Source: Kocuria sp. (lineage in GTDB: Bacteria > Actinomycetota > Actinomycetes > Actinomycetales > Micrococcaceae). Taken from it: 64,000 nt of DNA. Shown piece by piece: positions 26,612 to 35,589 of this stretch. Both the position numbers and the translations under genes were made by a program. The notes under the pieces are model-generated. The model searched no databases. It was not told where the DNA came from and worked only from the letters and a program-made list of their open reading frames with translations. Position 1 is the stretch's first letter. Each line of letters begins with the position of its first letter. The stretch is taken from the NCBI GenBank assembly GCA_031179495.1, contig JAPSHS010000001.1, positions 1 through 64,000 of the forward strand, given 5' to 3'.

Positions 26612-27925
26612 TCAGCCGCGCACCGGCTCGGAGCGGCCGGGCTCGAAGGTCGTGGCGCCCTCTCCGGCGGCGTGCCGGCCCGGGGTGAAGGAGCCCGTGG
26701 CGTCGCCGGCCAGAGCGTAGCCGGACTCGGCGTGCTGGGTGATGTCGATGCCGTCGATCTCGTCGCGCTCGGTGATCCGGAAGCCGATGGTCCTGTCGAT
26801 CGCGAAGGCGATGACGAAGGTCAGCACGGCGCAGTAGAGCACCGAGACGAGCACCGCGACCACCTGGGTGAGCAGCAGGCCGAAGCCGCCGCCGTAGAAC
26901 AGGCCCGCGGTGCCCTCGGAGGGCAGCGCCACGAAGCCCAGGGCCACGGTGCCGACGATGCCGGAGACCAGGTGCACGCCGATGACGTCGAGGGAGTCGT
27001 CCATGCGCATCCGGTACTTGAGGCCCACGGCGAGCGCCGAGCAGATGCCGGCCACGAAGCCGATCACGATCGCCCAGACCGGGGAGACGTTCGCGCAGGC
27101 CGGGGTGATGGCCACGAGCCCGGCCACGGCCCCGGAGGCTGCACCCAGGGACGTGGCGTGCCGGTCGCGGATGCGCTCGGTGAGCAGCCAGCCGAGCATC
27201 GCCGCGGCGGGCGCCACGAGGGTGTTGATCCAGATGAGCCCGGCCTGCTCCGCCGTGCCGGCGGCACCGGCGTTGAAGCCGAACCAGCCGAACCACAGGA
27301 TGGCGGCGCCGAGCATCACGAGCGGCAGGTTGTGCGGGCGCTGGCTCGGGTCCTTGCCGAAGCCCTGGCGGGCGCCGACGATCGTGATCAGGACCAGCGC
27401 GGCCACGCCGGCGTTGATGTGCACCACGAGCCCCCCGGCGAAGTCGATGGCCTCGCCGAGGACCGAGCCCACGGCCCCGTCCTCGGTGAGCAGCCCGCCG
27501 CCCCAGACCATGTAGGCCAGCGGGGCGTAGACGAGGGTGGCCCAGACGGGCACGAAGACGGCCCAGGCGCCGAACCTGGCGCGGTCGGCGATCGCCCCGG
27601 AGATCAGGGCGACCGTGATGATGGCGAAGGTCCCGCCGTAGGCGGCGCCCAGCAGGTCCTCGGTGCCGATGATGTCGGCCAGGGCGAAGGAGGGCACCGG
27701 GCTGCCCGTGATCCCGCCCAGCAGCGGGTCCCCGCCGCTCATCGAGTAGCCCCACAGCACCCACACGACCGAGACGAAGGCGATGGAGATGAAGCTCATC
27801 ATCATCATGTTCAGGACGCCCTTGGCCCGGGTCATCCCGCCGTAGAACAGGGCCAGCCCCGGGGTCATGAAGAAGACCAGGGCTGCCGCGACGATCGTCC
27901 ACACGTGTCCAGCAGTGATTTCCAC
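26612..27925 (-). CDS. amtB: Ammonium transporter AmtB
   Basis: A 437-residue ammonium channel with about 11 membrane helices and family motifs FYGGMTRAKGVLN, DFAGGLVVHINAG and WFGWFGFNAG. The cytoplasmic C-terminal region (ITERDEIDGIDITQHAESGYAL) is the conserved segment that contacts PII, followed by a low-complexity tail. GTG at 27925 is chosen because GAGAGAGG lies 8 bases upstream; longer versions start in non-coding sequence. Paired GTTTC sequences upstream suggest nitrogen control by GlnR (inferred). Confidence 0.96.
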   Translation of the reverse strand: MEITAGHVWTIVAAALVFFMTPGLALFYGGMTRAKGVLNMMMMSFISIAFVSVVWVLWGYSMSGGDPLLGGITGSPVPSFALADIIGTEDLLGAAYGGTFAIITVALISGAIADRARFGAWAVFVPVWATLVYAPLAYMVWGGGLLTEDGAVGSVLGEAIDFAGGLVVHINAGVAALVLITIVGARQGFGKDPSQRPHNLPLVMLGAAILWFGWFGFNAGAAGTAEQAGLIWINTLVAPAAAMLGWLLTERIRDRHATSLGAASGAVAGLVAITPACANVSPVWAIVIGFVAGICSALAVGLKYRMRMDDSLDVIGVHLVSGIVGTVALGFVALPSEGTAGLFYGGGFGLLLTQVVAVLVSVLYCAVLTFVIAFAIDRTIGFRITERDEIDGIDITQHAESGYALAGDATGSFTPGRHAAGEGATTFEPGRSEPVRG

Positions 27926-28030
27926 GATGTGCACCTCTCTCTCAAGGTTGGTTCGGTCACCGGTGCCACTGGCCCGTTCCCCGCGGGGCCGTCCGGTGCT
28001 CACCGTTCCCTTCGAGTGTCCGAGAGAGAT

Positions 28031-28068
28031 GTTTCGTCCGCCCCCGTCCCGGGTTGCGGACATGTTTC
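28031..28068 (-). promoter_or_regulatory. Candidate GlnR-type sites upstream of amtB
   Basis: On the minus strand GAAAC occurs at 28068-28064 and again at 28035-28031, exactly 33 bases apart (three 11-base steps). GCAAC lies one 11-base step after the first. GlnR boxes in actinobacteria are GTNAC and GAAAC repeated every 11 bases; here one position does not match, so this is a degenerate candidate. Confidence 0.35.
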
Positions 28069-28113
28069 GCGCCCGCCGCAACGATGACGTGCGTGTAAAT
28101 TGCGGCGGGCGCG
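28068..28113 (-). terminator. Terminator-like hairpin after ftsY
   Basis: A perfect 14-bp stem (28068-28081 with 28100-28113) with an 18-nt loop begins 20 bases beyond the ftsY stop and precedes the amtB promoter region. Confidence 0.6.
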
Positions 28114-28133
28114 TGGGGCGTCGGGGGGACGGA

Positions 28134-29279
28134 TCAGTCGAGCAGGGCGTCCACGAAGCTCTCCGGCTCGAAGGGCGCGAGGTCGTCCGGTCCCTCGCCG
28201 AGGCCGATGAGCTTGACGGGGACCCCGAGGCTCTTCTGGATGGCCACCACGATGCCGCCCTTGGCGGTGCCGTCGAGCTTGGTGAGGACGATGCCGGTGA
28301 CGTCGACGGCCTCGGAGAACACCCGGGCCTGCGTCATGCCGTTCTGCCCGGTGGTCGCGTCGATGACGAGCAGGACCTCGTCGATGGCCGCGGCCTTCTC
28401 GACCACCCGCTTGATCTTGCCGAGCTGGTCCATCAGGCCGGCCTTGTTCTGCAGCCGCCCGGCGGTGTCGATCATCACGACGTCCACCTCCTGCTCGATG
28501 CCGGCGACCACGGAGTCGTAGGCGACGGAGGCCGGGTCGGCGCCCTCGACGTCGGAGCGCACCGTGGGCACCCCCACGCGGGCGCCCCAGGTGGAGAGCT
28601 GGTCCGCGGCCGCGGCGCGGAAGGTGTCGGCGGCGCCGAGCAGGACGTCCTTGTCCTCCGCGACGAGCACGCGCGCCAGCTTGCCCACGGTGGTGGTCTT
28701 GCCGACCCCGTTGACGCCGACCACGAGGACGACGGCGGGGACCGGACCCTTGCGGGACACGGCCAGCGACCGGTCCATCGTGGGGTCCACGAGCCTGACG
28801 AGCTCCTCGCGGAGCATGGCCTTCACGTGGGCGGGGTCGTCGGTGCCCTCCACCTTGACCCGGCGCTGGAGCGACTCCACGAGCTCCGTCGAGGCGTCCG
28901 TGCCGAGGTCGGCGAGCAGCAGCGTCTCCTCGACCTCGTCCCACACGTCCTGGTCGATGCGGTCGCGGGAGAGCAGGGCCAGCAGGCCCTTGCCGAGGAC
29001 GTTGTTGGACCGGGCCAGCCGGCCGCGCAGCCGGGCCATCCGCGACGCCGCCGACTCGGGCCGGTCCAGCTTCCGGCGGGTGTCCGCCGGCGGCGCCGGC
29101 GCGGTGCCGGGCTCCAGGTCCCCGGGGGCCTCGACGGGACCTCCCTCGAGGTCGTCGGCGTCCCGGGTGGAGGGGTATCCGCCGCGGGGTGCCCTGGGCC
29201 CGCGCAGCAGCACGAGGCCGAGCAGACCGAGGACCACGACGGCGATGAGCACGTATGCGAGAACGGGTATCGAATCCAC
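28134..29279 (-). CDS. ftsY: Signal recognition particle receptor FtsY
   Basis: FtsY is the membrane-associated GTPase that receives the SRP-ribosome complex. The 381-residue protein starts with a membrane helix (about 6-25), then a linker rich in Pro, Gly and Asp, then the NG domain with G1 GVNGVGKTT (188-196), DTAGRLQNKAGL and TKLDGTAKGG. GTG at 29279 follows a run of Gs that can serve as Shine-Dalgarno. The N-terminal helix is typical of actinobacterial FtsY. It is divergent from the MFS gene, with 84 bases between them. Confidence 0.97.
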   Translation of the reverse strand: MDSIPVLAYVLIAVVVLGLLGLVLLRGPRAPRGGYPSTRDADDLEGGPVEAPGDLEPGTAPAPPADTRRKLDRPESAASRMARLRGRLARSNNVLGKGLLALLSRDRIDQDVWDEVEETLLLADLGTDASTELVESLQRRVKVEGTDDPAHVKAMLREELVRLVDPTMDRSLAVSRKGPVPAVVLVVGVNGVGKTTTVGKLARVLVAEDKDVLLGAADTFRAAAADQLSTWGARVGVPTVRSDVEGADPASVAYDSVVAGIEQEVDVVMIDTAGRLQNKAGLMDQLGKIKRVVEKAAAIDEVLLVIDATTGQNGMTQARVFSEAVDVTGIVLTKLDGTAKGGIVVAIQKSLGVPVKLIGLGEGPDDLAPFEPESFVDALLD

Positions 29280-29351
29280 GCCCCCCACTTTCTCACACTG
29301 CTCCCGGCCCCTCCCCCCGGGGGCGGGGAGGTCCCGCGTCCCAGGGGGTCC

Positions 29352-29357
29352 TAGACT
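29352..29357 (+). promoter_or_regulatory. -10 element of a probable leaderless MFS promoter
   Basis: TAGACT ends 6 nt before the GTG at 29364. The identical hexamer precedes the aminotransferase at 42637 and the ole operon at 34402. Confidence 0.5.
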
Positions 29358-29363
29358 CGACGG

Positions 29364-30599
29364 GTGCCCGTTCAGCCCTCCGCCCCCGCGCCCGAGCGCG
29401 ACCGCGTCCCCCAGCAGATCACGGTGCTCATCTCCGCCGCCTTCGTCATCGCGATCGGCTACGGGATCGTGGCGCCCGTGCTCCCCCAGTTCGCCACGAC
29501 CTTCGGGGTCGGGGTGGCCGCGGCCTCCGCCGTGGTCAGCGTCTTCGCCCTCGCCCGCCTGTTCTTCGCCCCGGTGGGCGGACGGATCCTGAACCGGATC
29601 GGCGAGCGGCCCACCTACGTGCTGGGCGTGCTCATCGTGGCGCTGTCCTCGGCGGCCACCGCGTTCGCCCAGACCTACTGGCAGCTGCTGCTGTTCCGGG
29701 GCCTCGGCGGGATCGGGTCGGTGATGTTCACGATCTCGGCGATGGGCCTCATCGTGCGGCTGGCCCCGCCGCGGATGCGCGGGCGGGTCTCCGGCTACTA
29801 CGCCTCGGCGTTCCTGGTGGGCGGGGTGCTGGGACCGGTGGTCGGCGGCCTGCTCGCCGGGCTCGGGATGCAGGCCCCGTTCCTCATCTACGCCGTCGCT
29901 CTGCTCGTGGCGGTGGCCGTGGTGCACTTCCGGCTCAAGGACGAGGTCCTCGGCACGGGCAGGGACCGGAGGAACCAGCCGGTGATGACCGTGGCCGAGG
30001 CTCGCCGGGTGGGCGCCTACCGCTCCGCGCTCGTCTCCAGCTTCGCCAACGGATGGACCGCCCACGGCATCCGGGTGGCCCTCGTGCCGCTGTTCGCGGT
30101 CGCCGTCCTCGGGGCCGGTCCCGCCGTGGCGGGCCTGGCCCTGGCGGTCTACGCGGCGGGCAACGCGCTGACCCTGCCGGTCACCGGCCGGCTGACCGAC
30201 CGGTTCGGGCGCAAGCCGCTCGTGCTCACCGGGCTCCTGGTCAACGGGGTCGCCACCATGGGCCTCGGCCTGGTCCAGGACGTCCCGTGGTTCGTGGTCC
30301 TGTCCCTGGTGGCGGGCATGGGCTCCGGGACGATGAACCCCGGCCAGCAGGCCACCGTGGCCGACGTCATCGGACCGGACCGGGCCGGCGGACCGGTGCT
30401 GGCACGGTTCCAGATGAGCTCCGACGCCGGCCAGATCCTCGGTCCCGTGGTGGCCGGCGCGCTCGCCGACGCGGCGGGCTTCGGCTGGGCGTTCGGCGTC
30501 TCGGGGGCGCTCGTGCTGGTGGCGGCCGGGGCGTGGCTGCCCGTGCGCGACACCATGGAGCGGCCCGGCGCCGTGGCCGCGCGCCCGGCCGTGCCGTAG
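29364..30599 (+). CDS. Major facilitator superfamily transporter
   Basis: A 411-residue transporter with 12 predicted membrane helices. The loop 2-3 motif is seen as GGRILNRIGERP and is repeated in the second half as GRLTDRFGRKP, typical of drug:H+ antiporters of the DHA1 group. The substrate is unknown. It lies alone on the plus strand between ftsY and smc, genes that are closely linked in other actinobacteria, so it looks like an insertion. GTG at 29364 is supported by the leaderless -10 upstream. Its end is 10 bases from the convergent smc stop. Confidence 0.92.
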   Translation: MPVQPSAPAPERDRVPQQITVLISAAFVIAIGYGIVAPVLPQFATTFGVGVAAASAVVSVFALARLFFAPVGGRILNRIGERPTYVLGVLIVALSSAATAFAQTYWQLLLFRGLGGIGSVMFTISAMGLIVRLAPPRMRGRVSGYYASAFLVGGVLGPVVGGLLAGLGMQAPFLIYAVALLVAVAVVHFRLKDEVLGTGRDRRNQPVMTVAEARRVGAYRSALVSSFANGWTAHGIRVALVPLFAVAVLGAGPAVAGLALAVYAAGNALTLPVTGRLTDRFGRKPLVLTGLLVNGVATMGLGLVQDVPWFVVLSLVAGMGSGTMNPGQQATVADVIGPDRAGGPVLARFQMSSDAGQILGPVVAGALADAAGFGWAFGVSGALVLVAAGAWLPVRDTMERPGAVAARPAVP

Positions 30600-30609
30600 C
30601 CCTCCGGGG

Positions 30610-33600
30610 TCAGCGCAGCTCGGCGAGCCGCTGCCCGACCACGGTGGTCACCCCGTCGCCGCGCATGGCGACGCCGTAGAGGGCGTCGGCGATCTCCATG
30701 GTCCGCTTCTGGTGCGTGATGATGATCAGCTGGGAGGTCTCCTGCAGCTGGCGGAAGATGCTCAGCAGCCGCCCGAGGTTGCGGTCGTCGAGGGCCGCCT
30801 CGACCTCGTCCATGACGTAGAAGGGCGAGGGGCGGGCCTTGAAGATCGCCACCAGCAGCGCCATCGCGGTCAGCGACCGCTCCCCGCCGGAGAGCAGGGA
30901 CAGCCGCTTGATCTTCTTGCCCGCGGGACGGGCCTCGACGTCGATGCCGGTGCCGAGCATGTCCGTGGGGTCGGTCAGCCGCAGCCGGCCCTCGCCCCCC
31001 GGGAAGAGCGTCGCGAAGACGCCCTCGAACTCGCGGGCGGTGTCGGCGTAGGCCTCGGTGAAGACCCGTTCCACGTGCTCGTCCACCTCGCGGAGGATGC
31101 TGCGCAGGTCCTGCCGGGAGCGCTTCAGGTCCTCGAGCTGCTCGGCGAGGAAGCGGTGCCGCTCCTCGAGCGCCGCGAACTCCTCCAGCGCCAGCGGGTT
31201 CACCCGGCCCAGCGAGGCCAGCTCCTTCTCGGCGCGGCGCAGCCGCTTCTCCTGCTCGGCGCGCACGAAGGGCCCGCCCTCCGCGCCACCGGACAGGGCG
31301 TCCCGCCCCCCGCCGGCGTCCTCCGGTCCCGCCGCGTCCGTCCGTGCGGCGGGGTCCGGGATCGGCAGGTGCGGCCCGTAGTGCTCCACGAGCGCGTCCG
31401 GGGTGAGCCCCAGCTCCTCGAGGGAGCGCTCCTCCAGTGCCTGGATGCGGGCGCGCTGCTGCGTCCGGGCCAGCTCGTCCCGGTGCACGGAGTCGGTGAG
31501 CTCGGCGACCCGGGCGGCGAGCCGGTCGTCGGCGGCCCGCAGCTCCGCGAGCTCCGCGTCCAGCCCGGCGCGCACGGCCTCGGCCCGGTCCCGGTCCCGG
31601 GCGGCGGCGGCCACGGACGCCTCGACGTGCAGCAGCATCCGCTCGGCCGCGGTGAGCACGGCCTCGGCGGTGCAGGCCTGGAGCCGGCGGCGCCGCGCCC
31701 GGCGCTCGGCCTCCTCCCGCGCCCGGCGCTCGGTGGCGGCGGCCCGTTCCTGGGAGGCGGCGCGGTTGCCCAGGGCGCGGGCCTGCTCCTCGAGGGAGCG
31801 CAGGGCCAGCCGGGCCTCGGTCTCGGCGGTGCGGGCGGCCGTGGCGGCGCGGTGCAGCGCGTCGCGGCGGGCGGCGGCCTCCAGCTGGGCGTCCTCGGTG
31901 TCCTCCGCGCCGAGGTCCTCGGCGGCCTCGAGCCGCTCGACGACCTCGCGCAGCCGCTGCTGCTCCCCGGCCAGGTGACGGTCCGCGGCCGCGACCTGCT
32001 CCCGGGAACGGCCGGTCTCCGCCTCGGCTGACTCCAGCACGGCCCGGACCCGGGCCAGCTCGGAGCCGGTCCGCTCGGCCGCCCGCTCCGCGGAGCGCGC
32101 GGCCACCGCGGCCTCCCGGGCGCGCTCGCGGGCGGTCTCGCGCAGCTGCGCGGCCGCGCGCGCCGCGGCCCCGGCACGGTCGAGGGACGCGGCGAGCCGG
32201 GTCAGCTCCTGCTCGGCCCGCTCGGCGGCGGCGCGGGTCTCGAGCGTGCCGGCCGCCTCGGCGGCCCCGCCCCAGGCGCTGGCGGCGGTGAACACGTCGC
32301 CGTCGCGGGTCACCGCGGTCAGCTCCGGCCGGGCGGCCACGATCCGGGCCGCCGTGGCCGGGTCCTCCGTGAGCACGGTGCCGGCCAGCAGGGCGCGGAC
32401 CGCGGCCGCGCCGCGGACCGCGCCGTCGTCCCCGGCCGCCGCCCGGGCGCCGGGGACGAGGACCGCGTCGGCGGGCCGGACCCCGGGCAGGTCGGGGACG
32501 GCCGGGGCCGGTGCGGCCGGGCCGGGGTCGCCGGCGACGAGGAGGTGGACCCGGCCCACGCCGTGGCCGCGCAGGTCCTCGAACACCGAGACGGCGGCAC
32601 CGTGGGAGCGCACGGCGAGAGCCTCCGCGAGCGGGCCCAGCGCGGCGGTCACGGCCCGCTCCCAGCCGGGCTCGACGCCCACGAGGTCGGCGACGGCGCC
32701 CTGCACGACGTCCGCGTGCCGCTCCCGGACGGCCGCCGAGCCGTCGGGCTGGTGCAGGCCCGCCCGCAGGGTCTCGGCGCGGGCCCGCTGGGCGTCGTGG
32801 GCGCGCAGCAGCTCCTGCGCGGCGCCCTCCGCCGCCCGGGCGGCCGAGCGTGCGTCGCCGGCCGCGGCCTCCGCCTCCTCGTGCTCCGCGCGCGCCCGCT
32901 CGGCGGCCCCGGCCGCGTCCCGGGCGGCCAGCGCGAGGCCGTCGGCCTCCGTGCCGGCCCGCGCCCGGCGCTCCCCGGCCTCCGCGTGGGTGGCGCGCAG
33001 CCGGGCGAGCTCGTTCTCGGCCGCCTCCACCCGGGAGCGGGCCGCCGTGACGGCGCCCGTCAGCCGGGCCAGGCCCTCCCGCCGGTCGGCGGCGGCCCGG
33101 AGCAGGCCGGTGGCCTCGGCGTCCTGGGCGCGTGCGGCGGCCTCGGCGTCCTCCCGGTCCTGGATGGCCGCGGCGAGCGCGTCCGTGGCGGCCTCGACCC
33201 GGCCCAGGAGCCCCTCCAGCTCCTCCCGGGTGCGGGCGGCCTGGGCCGCGAGCCGCTCCGGGTCCCGGGCCGGCTCGGGCGGCTCGGGACCCGGGCCCAG
33301 CAGGCGGCGGCGCTCCGCGGCCAGCGAGGCCAGCGAGCGGTAGCGCTCCTGCACCGCGGTGAGCCGGTACCACGTGTCCCGGGCGGCGTTGAGCGCGGGG
33401 GTCGCCTGCGCGGCGCGGGCCTCGACGTCGGCCTGCCGGGCGCGCCCGGCGCCGAGGCCCTGCTCGGCCTCGGCCCGCTGGGCGCGCAGCCGGCGCTCGA
33501 GGTCCTCGTCGGCCGCGAGGGACGTGCGCGCCCGGACGAGGTCGTCGGCGAGCAGCCGGGCCCGGGCGTCGCGGACGTCGTGCTGGATCCGCTGGGCACG

Positions 33601-34239
33601 GCGGGCCACCCGCGCCTGCCGGCCCAGCGGGGTGAGCTGACGGCGGATCTCCGCGGTGAGGTCCTCGAGCCGGTCCAGGTTGGCCTGCATCGACTCGAGC
33701 TTGCGCAGCGTGCGCTCCTTGCGGCGGCGGTGCTTCAGGATCCCGGAGGCCTCCTCGACGAAGCCGCGGCGCTCCTCGGGGCTCGCGTGCAGGATGCGGT
33801 CGAGCTGGCCCTGTCCCACGATGACGTGCATCTCGCGGCCGAGCCCCGAGTCGGAGAGCAGCTCCTGGATGTCGAGCAGCCGGCAGGCCCGCCCGTTGAC
33901 GGCGTACTCGGAGCCCCCCGAGCGGAAGAGCGTGCGGGAGATCGTGACCTCGGAGTACTCGATCGGCAGGGCGCCGTCGGCGTTGTCGATGGTCAGCGAG
34001 ACGTGGGCGCGGCCGAGCGGGGCGCGCCCGGCGGTGCCCGCGAAGATGACGTCCTCCATCCTGCCGCCGCGCAGCGACTTCGCGCCCTGCTCCCCCATCA
34101 CCCACGAGAGGGCGTCGACCACGTTGGACTTGCCCGAGCCGTTGGGTCCGACGACGGCGGTGACCCCGGGCTCGAACTCGAAGGTGGTGGCCGAGGCGAA
34201 GGACTTGAACCCCCGCACGGTCAGGGTCTTCAGGTGCAC
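30610..34239 (-). CDS. smc: Chromosome segregation protein SMC
   Basis: SMC is the ATPase arm of the condensin complex with ScpA and ScpB, which compacts and aligns chromosome arms. The 1209-residue protein has Walker A GPNGSGKSN (31-39), long coiled coils rich in Ala, Arg and Glu, a hinge around residues 510-670, the signature LLSGGERSLTA and Walker B PFYVMDEVEAALDD. GTG at 34239 gives the family start HLKTLTVRGFKSFA with AGGAGA upstream. The coiled coils produce very long open frames on the opposite strand which are not genes. A TAGGCT -10-like sequence lies in the 259-base gap shared with oleA. Confidence 0.97.
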   Translation of the reverse strand: MHLKTLTVRGFKSFASATTFEFEPGVTAVVGPNGSGKSNVVDALSWVMGEQGAKSLRGGRMEDVIFAGTAGRAPLGRAHVSLTIDNADGALPIEYSEVTISRTLFRSGGSEYAVNGRACRLLDIQELLSDSGLGREMHVIVGQGQLDRILHASPEERRGFVEEASGILKHRRRKERTLRKLESMQANLDRLEDLTAEIRRQLTPLGRQARVARRAQRIQHDVRDARARLLADDLVRARTSLAADEDLERRLRAQRAEAEQGLGAGRARQADVEARAAQATPALNAARDTWYRLTAVQERYRSLASLAAERRRLLGPGPEPPEPARDPERLAAQAARTREELEGLLGRVEAATDALAAAIQDREDAEAAARAQDAEATGLLRAAADRREGLARLTGAVTAARSRVEAAENELARLRATHAEAGERRARAGTEADGLALAARDAAGAAERARAEHEEAEAAAGDARSAARAAEGAAQELLRAHDAQRARAETLRAGLHQPDGSAAVRERHADVVQGAVADLVGVEPGWERAVTAALGPLAEALAVRSHGAAVSVFEDLRGHGVGRVHLLVAGDPGPAAPAPAVPDLPGVRPADAVLVPGARAAAGDDGAVRGAAAVRALLAGTVLTEDPATAARIVAARPELTAVTRDGDVFTAASAWGGAAEAAGTLETRAAAERAEQELTRLAASLDRAGAAARAAAQLRETARERAREAAVAARSAERAAERTGSELARVRAVLESAEAETGRSREQVAAADRHLAGEQQRLREVVERLEAAEDLGAEDTEDAQLEAAARRDALHRAATAARTAETEARLALRSLEEQARALGNRAASQERAAATERRAREEAERRARRRRLQACTAEAVLTAAERMLLHVEASVAAAARDRDRAEAVRAGLDAELAELRAADDRLAARVAELTDSVHRDELARTQQRARIQALEERSLEELGLTPDALVEHYGPHLPIPDPAARTDAAGPEDAGGGRDALSGGAEGGPFVRAEQEKRLRRAEKELASLGRVNPLALEEFAALEERHRFLAEQLEDLKRSRQDLRSILREVDEHVERVFTEAYADTAREFEGVFATLFPGGEGRLRLTDPTDMLGTGIDVEARPAGKKIKRLSLLSGGERSLTAMALLVAIFKARPSPFYVMDEVEAALDDRNLGRLLSIFRQLQETSQLIIITHQKRTMEIADALYGVAMRGDGVTTVVGQRLAELR

Positions 34240-34498
34240 GGGCGGCCGGTCTCCTGGGGTGGGGAAGCGTCGGGGGTCGCATCCACTGTACTCGGGCGCG
34301 CTCCCGGGTCGGCCGCGCCGCCCGCCTTCGCCGCGGCCGGCGGAAAAGGTAAGCCTACAGAGAAACGCCGGGGTCCGAGCACCGGTCCCGGGACCGGCCG
34401 GTAGACTGACCGCGACCAGCACGACCTGCCCTCCCCGTGACCGCGCCCCCGGGCCCCGGACGGGGTCGTCGGCGAGCCCCTAACGAAAGCCAGAGACC
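34240..34498. promoter_or_regulatory. Divergent smc / ole promoter region
   Basis: On the plus strand TAGACT (34402-34407) is a good -10 for the ole operon, giving a leader of about 85 nt. A 16-bp palindrome CCGGTCCCGGGACCGG (34382-34397) lies just upstream, between -35 and -10, and is the obvious operator candidate. On the minus strand TAGGCT (34357-34352) may be the smc -10; it lies within AGGTAAGCCTA (34347-34357), which resembles half of a DtxR/IdeR iron box. All assignments come from inspection. Confidence 0.5.
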
Positions 34499-35524
34499 TT
34501 GACCGGTAATTCCACGATCCGTCACCAGAACGCCGCCCTCCTGGCCATCACCAAGGTGGAGGCCGACGAGGTGGTCCCCTCGTCGCGGTCCGACGAGATC
34601 CTCGAGGAGACCTTCGCGAGACTCAAGATGCCCAAGGGGCTGCTCCAGCGGCTGGCAGGTGTGAACGAGCGGCGCGAGTGGGCGCCGGGACGGCACTTCT
34701 CGGACGGCGCCGTGGAGGCGGGGGTGGCCGCGATGGAGCAGGCCGGCGTCCGCCCGGACCAGGTCGGGCTGCTGATCAACGCCTCGGTGACCCGCGACGG
34801 CTACGAGCCCGCGGTCTCCGTGGCCGTCCACCACCGGCTCGGCCTGTCCCCGTCGGCCCTGAACTTCGACGTGACCAACGCCTGCCTGGGCTTCGTCAAC
34901 GCCCTCACCATCGCCTCGTCGATGATCGACTCCGGCGCGATCGAGTACGCCGTGGTGATCGCCGGGGAGGACCCCACCCCGTGGCACCGCGAGACCTACG
35001 AGCGGCTGCAGGCCCCGGACGTCACCCGGGACCAGGTGGTGCGCGAGTTCGCCACGCTGACCCTGGGCTGCGGCGCGGCCGCGGCGGTCGTCGGCCCCAC
35101 CGGCCGGCACCCCGAGGGGCACCGCATCGCCGGGTCCGTGGCCCGCTCCGCGACCCAGCACCACGGGCTGTGCATCGGCGGCTTCGACGGCATGTACACC
35201 GACGCGACCGGCCTGCTCAAGCACGGGGTGGGCCTGCTCGTGGACGCCTGGCACGACGCCCACCGGGACGGCTGGGACTGGACCGACATGGACCGCTACA
35301 TCGCCCACCAGGTCTCCACGTCCCACACCAACAAGCTGCTCGAGGACGTCGGGATCGACCCGGACCGCTTCCCGGTGACGTTCCCGTTCTGGGGCAACGT
35401 GGCGGCCGCCGCCCTGCCGATGACCCTCGCCCTGGAGGCCGAGCAGCTCGAGGCCGGCCACCGCGTCCTCCTCCTGGGCGTCGGCTCCGGGCTGAACTCG
35501 ACCTACATGGAGATCGACTGGTGA
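34499..35524 (+). CDS. oleA: OleA, acyl-CoA head-to-head condensing enzyme
   Basis: OleA joins two fatty acyl-CoA chains head to head in a non-decarboxylative Claisen reaction, giving a beta-keto acid that becomes a long-chain olefin. It has the thiolase-fold triad Cys129 (TNACLGF), His270 (IAHQVSTSH) and Asn300 (FWGNVAA), and the OleA-specific glutamate Glu103 in RDGYEPAVS that reaches into the partner subunit's active site. FabH lacks that last feature, so OleA is preferred over a second FabH. Length is 341 residues. The start is TTG at 34499; no better in-frame start exists before residue 44. First gene of oleA-oleBC-oleD. Confidence 0.93.
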   Translation: MTGNSTIRHQNAALLAITKVEADEVVPSSRSDEILEETFARLKMPKGLLQRLAGVNERREWAPGRHFSDGAVEAGVAAMEQAGVRPDQVGLLINASVTRDGYEPAVSVAVHHRLGLSPSALNFDVTNACLGFVNALTIASSMIDSGAIEYAVVIAGEDPTPWHRETYERLQAPDVTRDQVVREFATLTLGCGAAAAVVGPTGRHPEGHRIAGSVARSATQHHGLCIGGFDGMYTDATGLLKHGVGLLVDAWHDAHRDGWDWTDMDRYIAHQVSTSHTNKLLEDVGIDPDRFPVTFPFWGNVAAAALPMTLALEAEQLEAGHRVLLLGVGSGLNSTYMEIDW

Positions 35525-35589
35525 TCCCCCGGCGCTGAGCGCCGCCCGACCGCACCCGCCAGACCGCAGCCGACGAGGAGCCCACGACC

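Noticed and set aside
30149..34282. Open frame of more than 1300 codons antisense to smc
   Set aside because: It is Arg/Gly/Pro-rich without motifs and is explained by the GC-biased third positions of smc, which has intact SMC motifs on its own frame. Similar frames over oleBC, recG and leuC are rejected for the same reason.
34499..35524. oleA as a second fabH
   Set aside because: The OleA-type Glu103 in GYEPAV and the downstream oleBC and oleD genes mark it as OleA; a true FabH is present at 3579.
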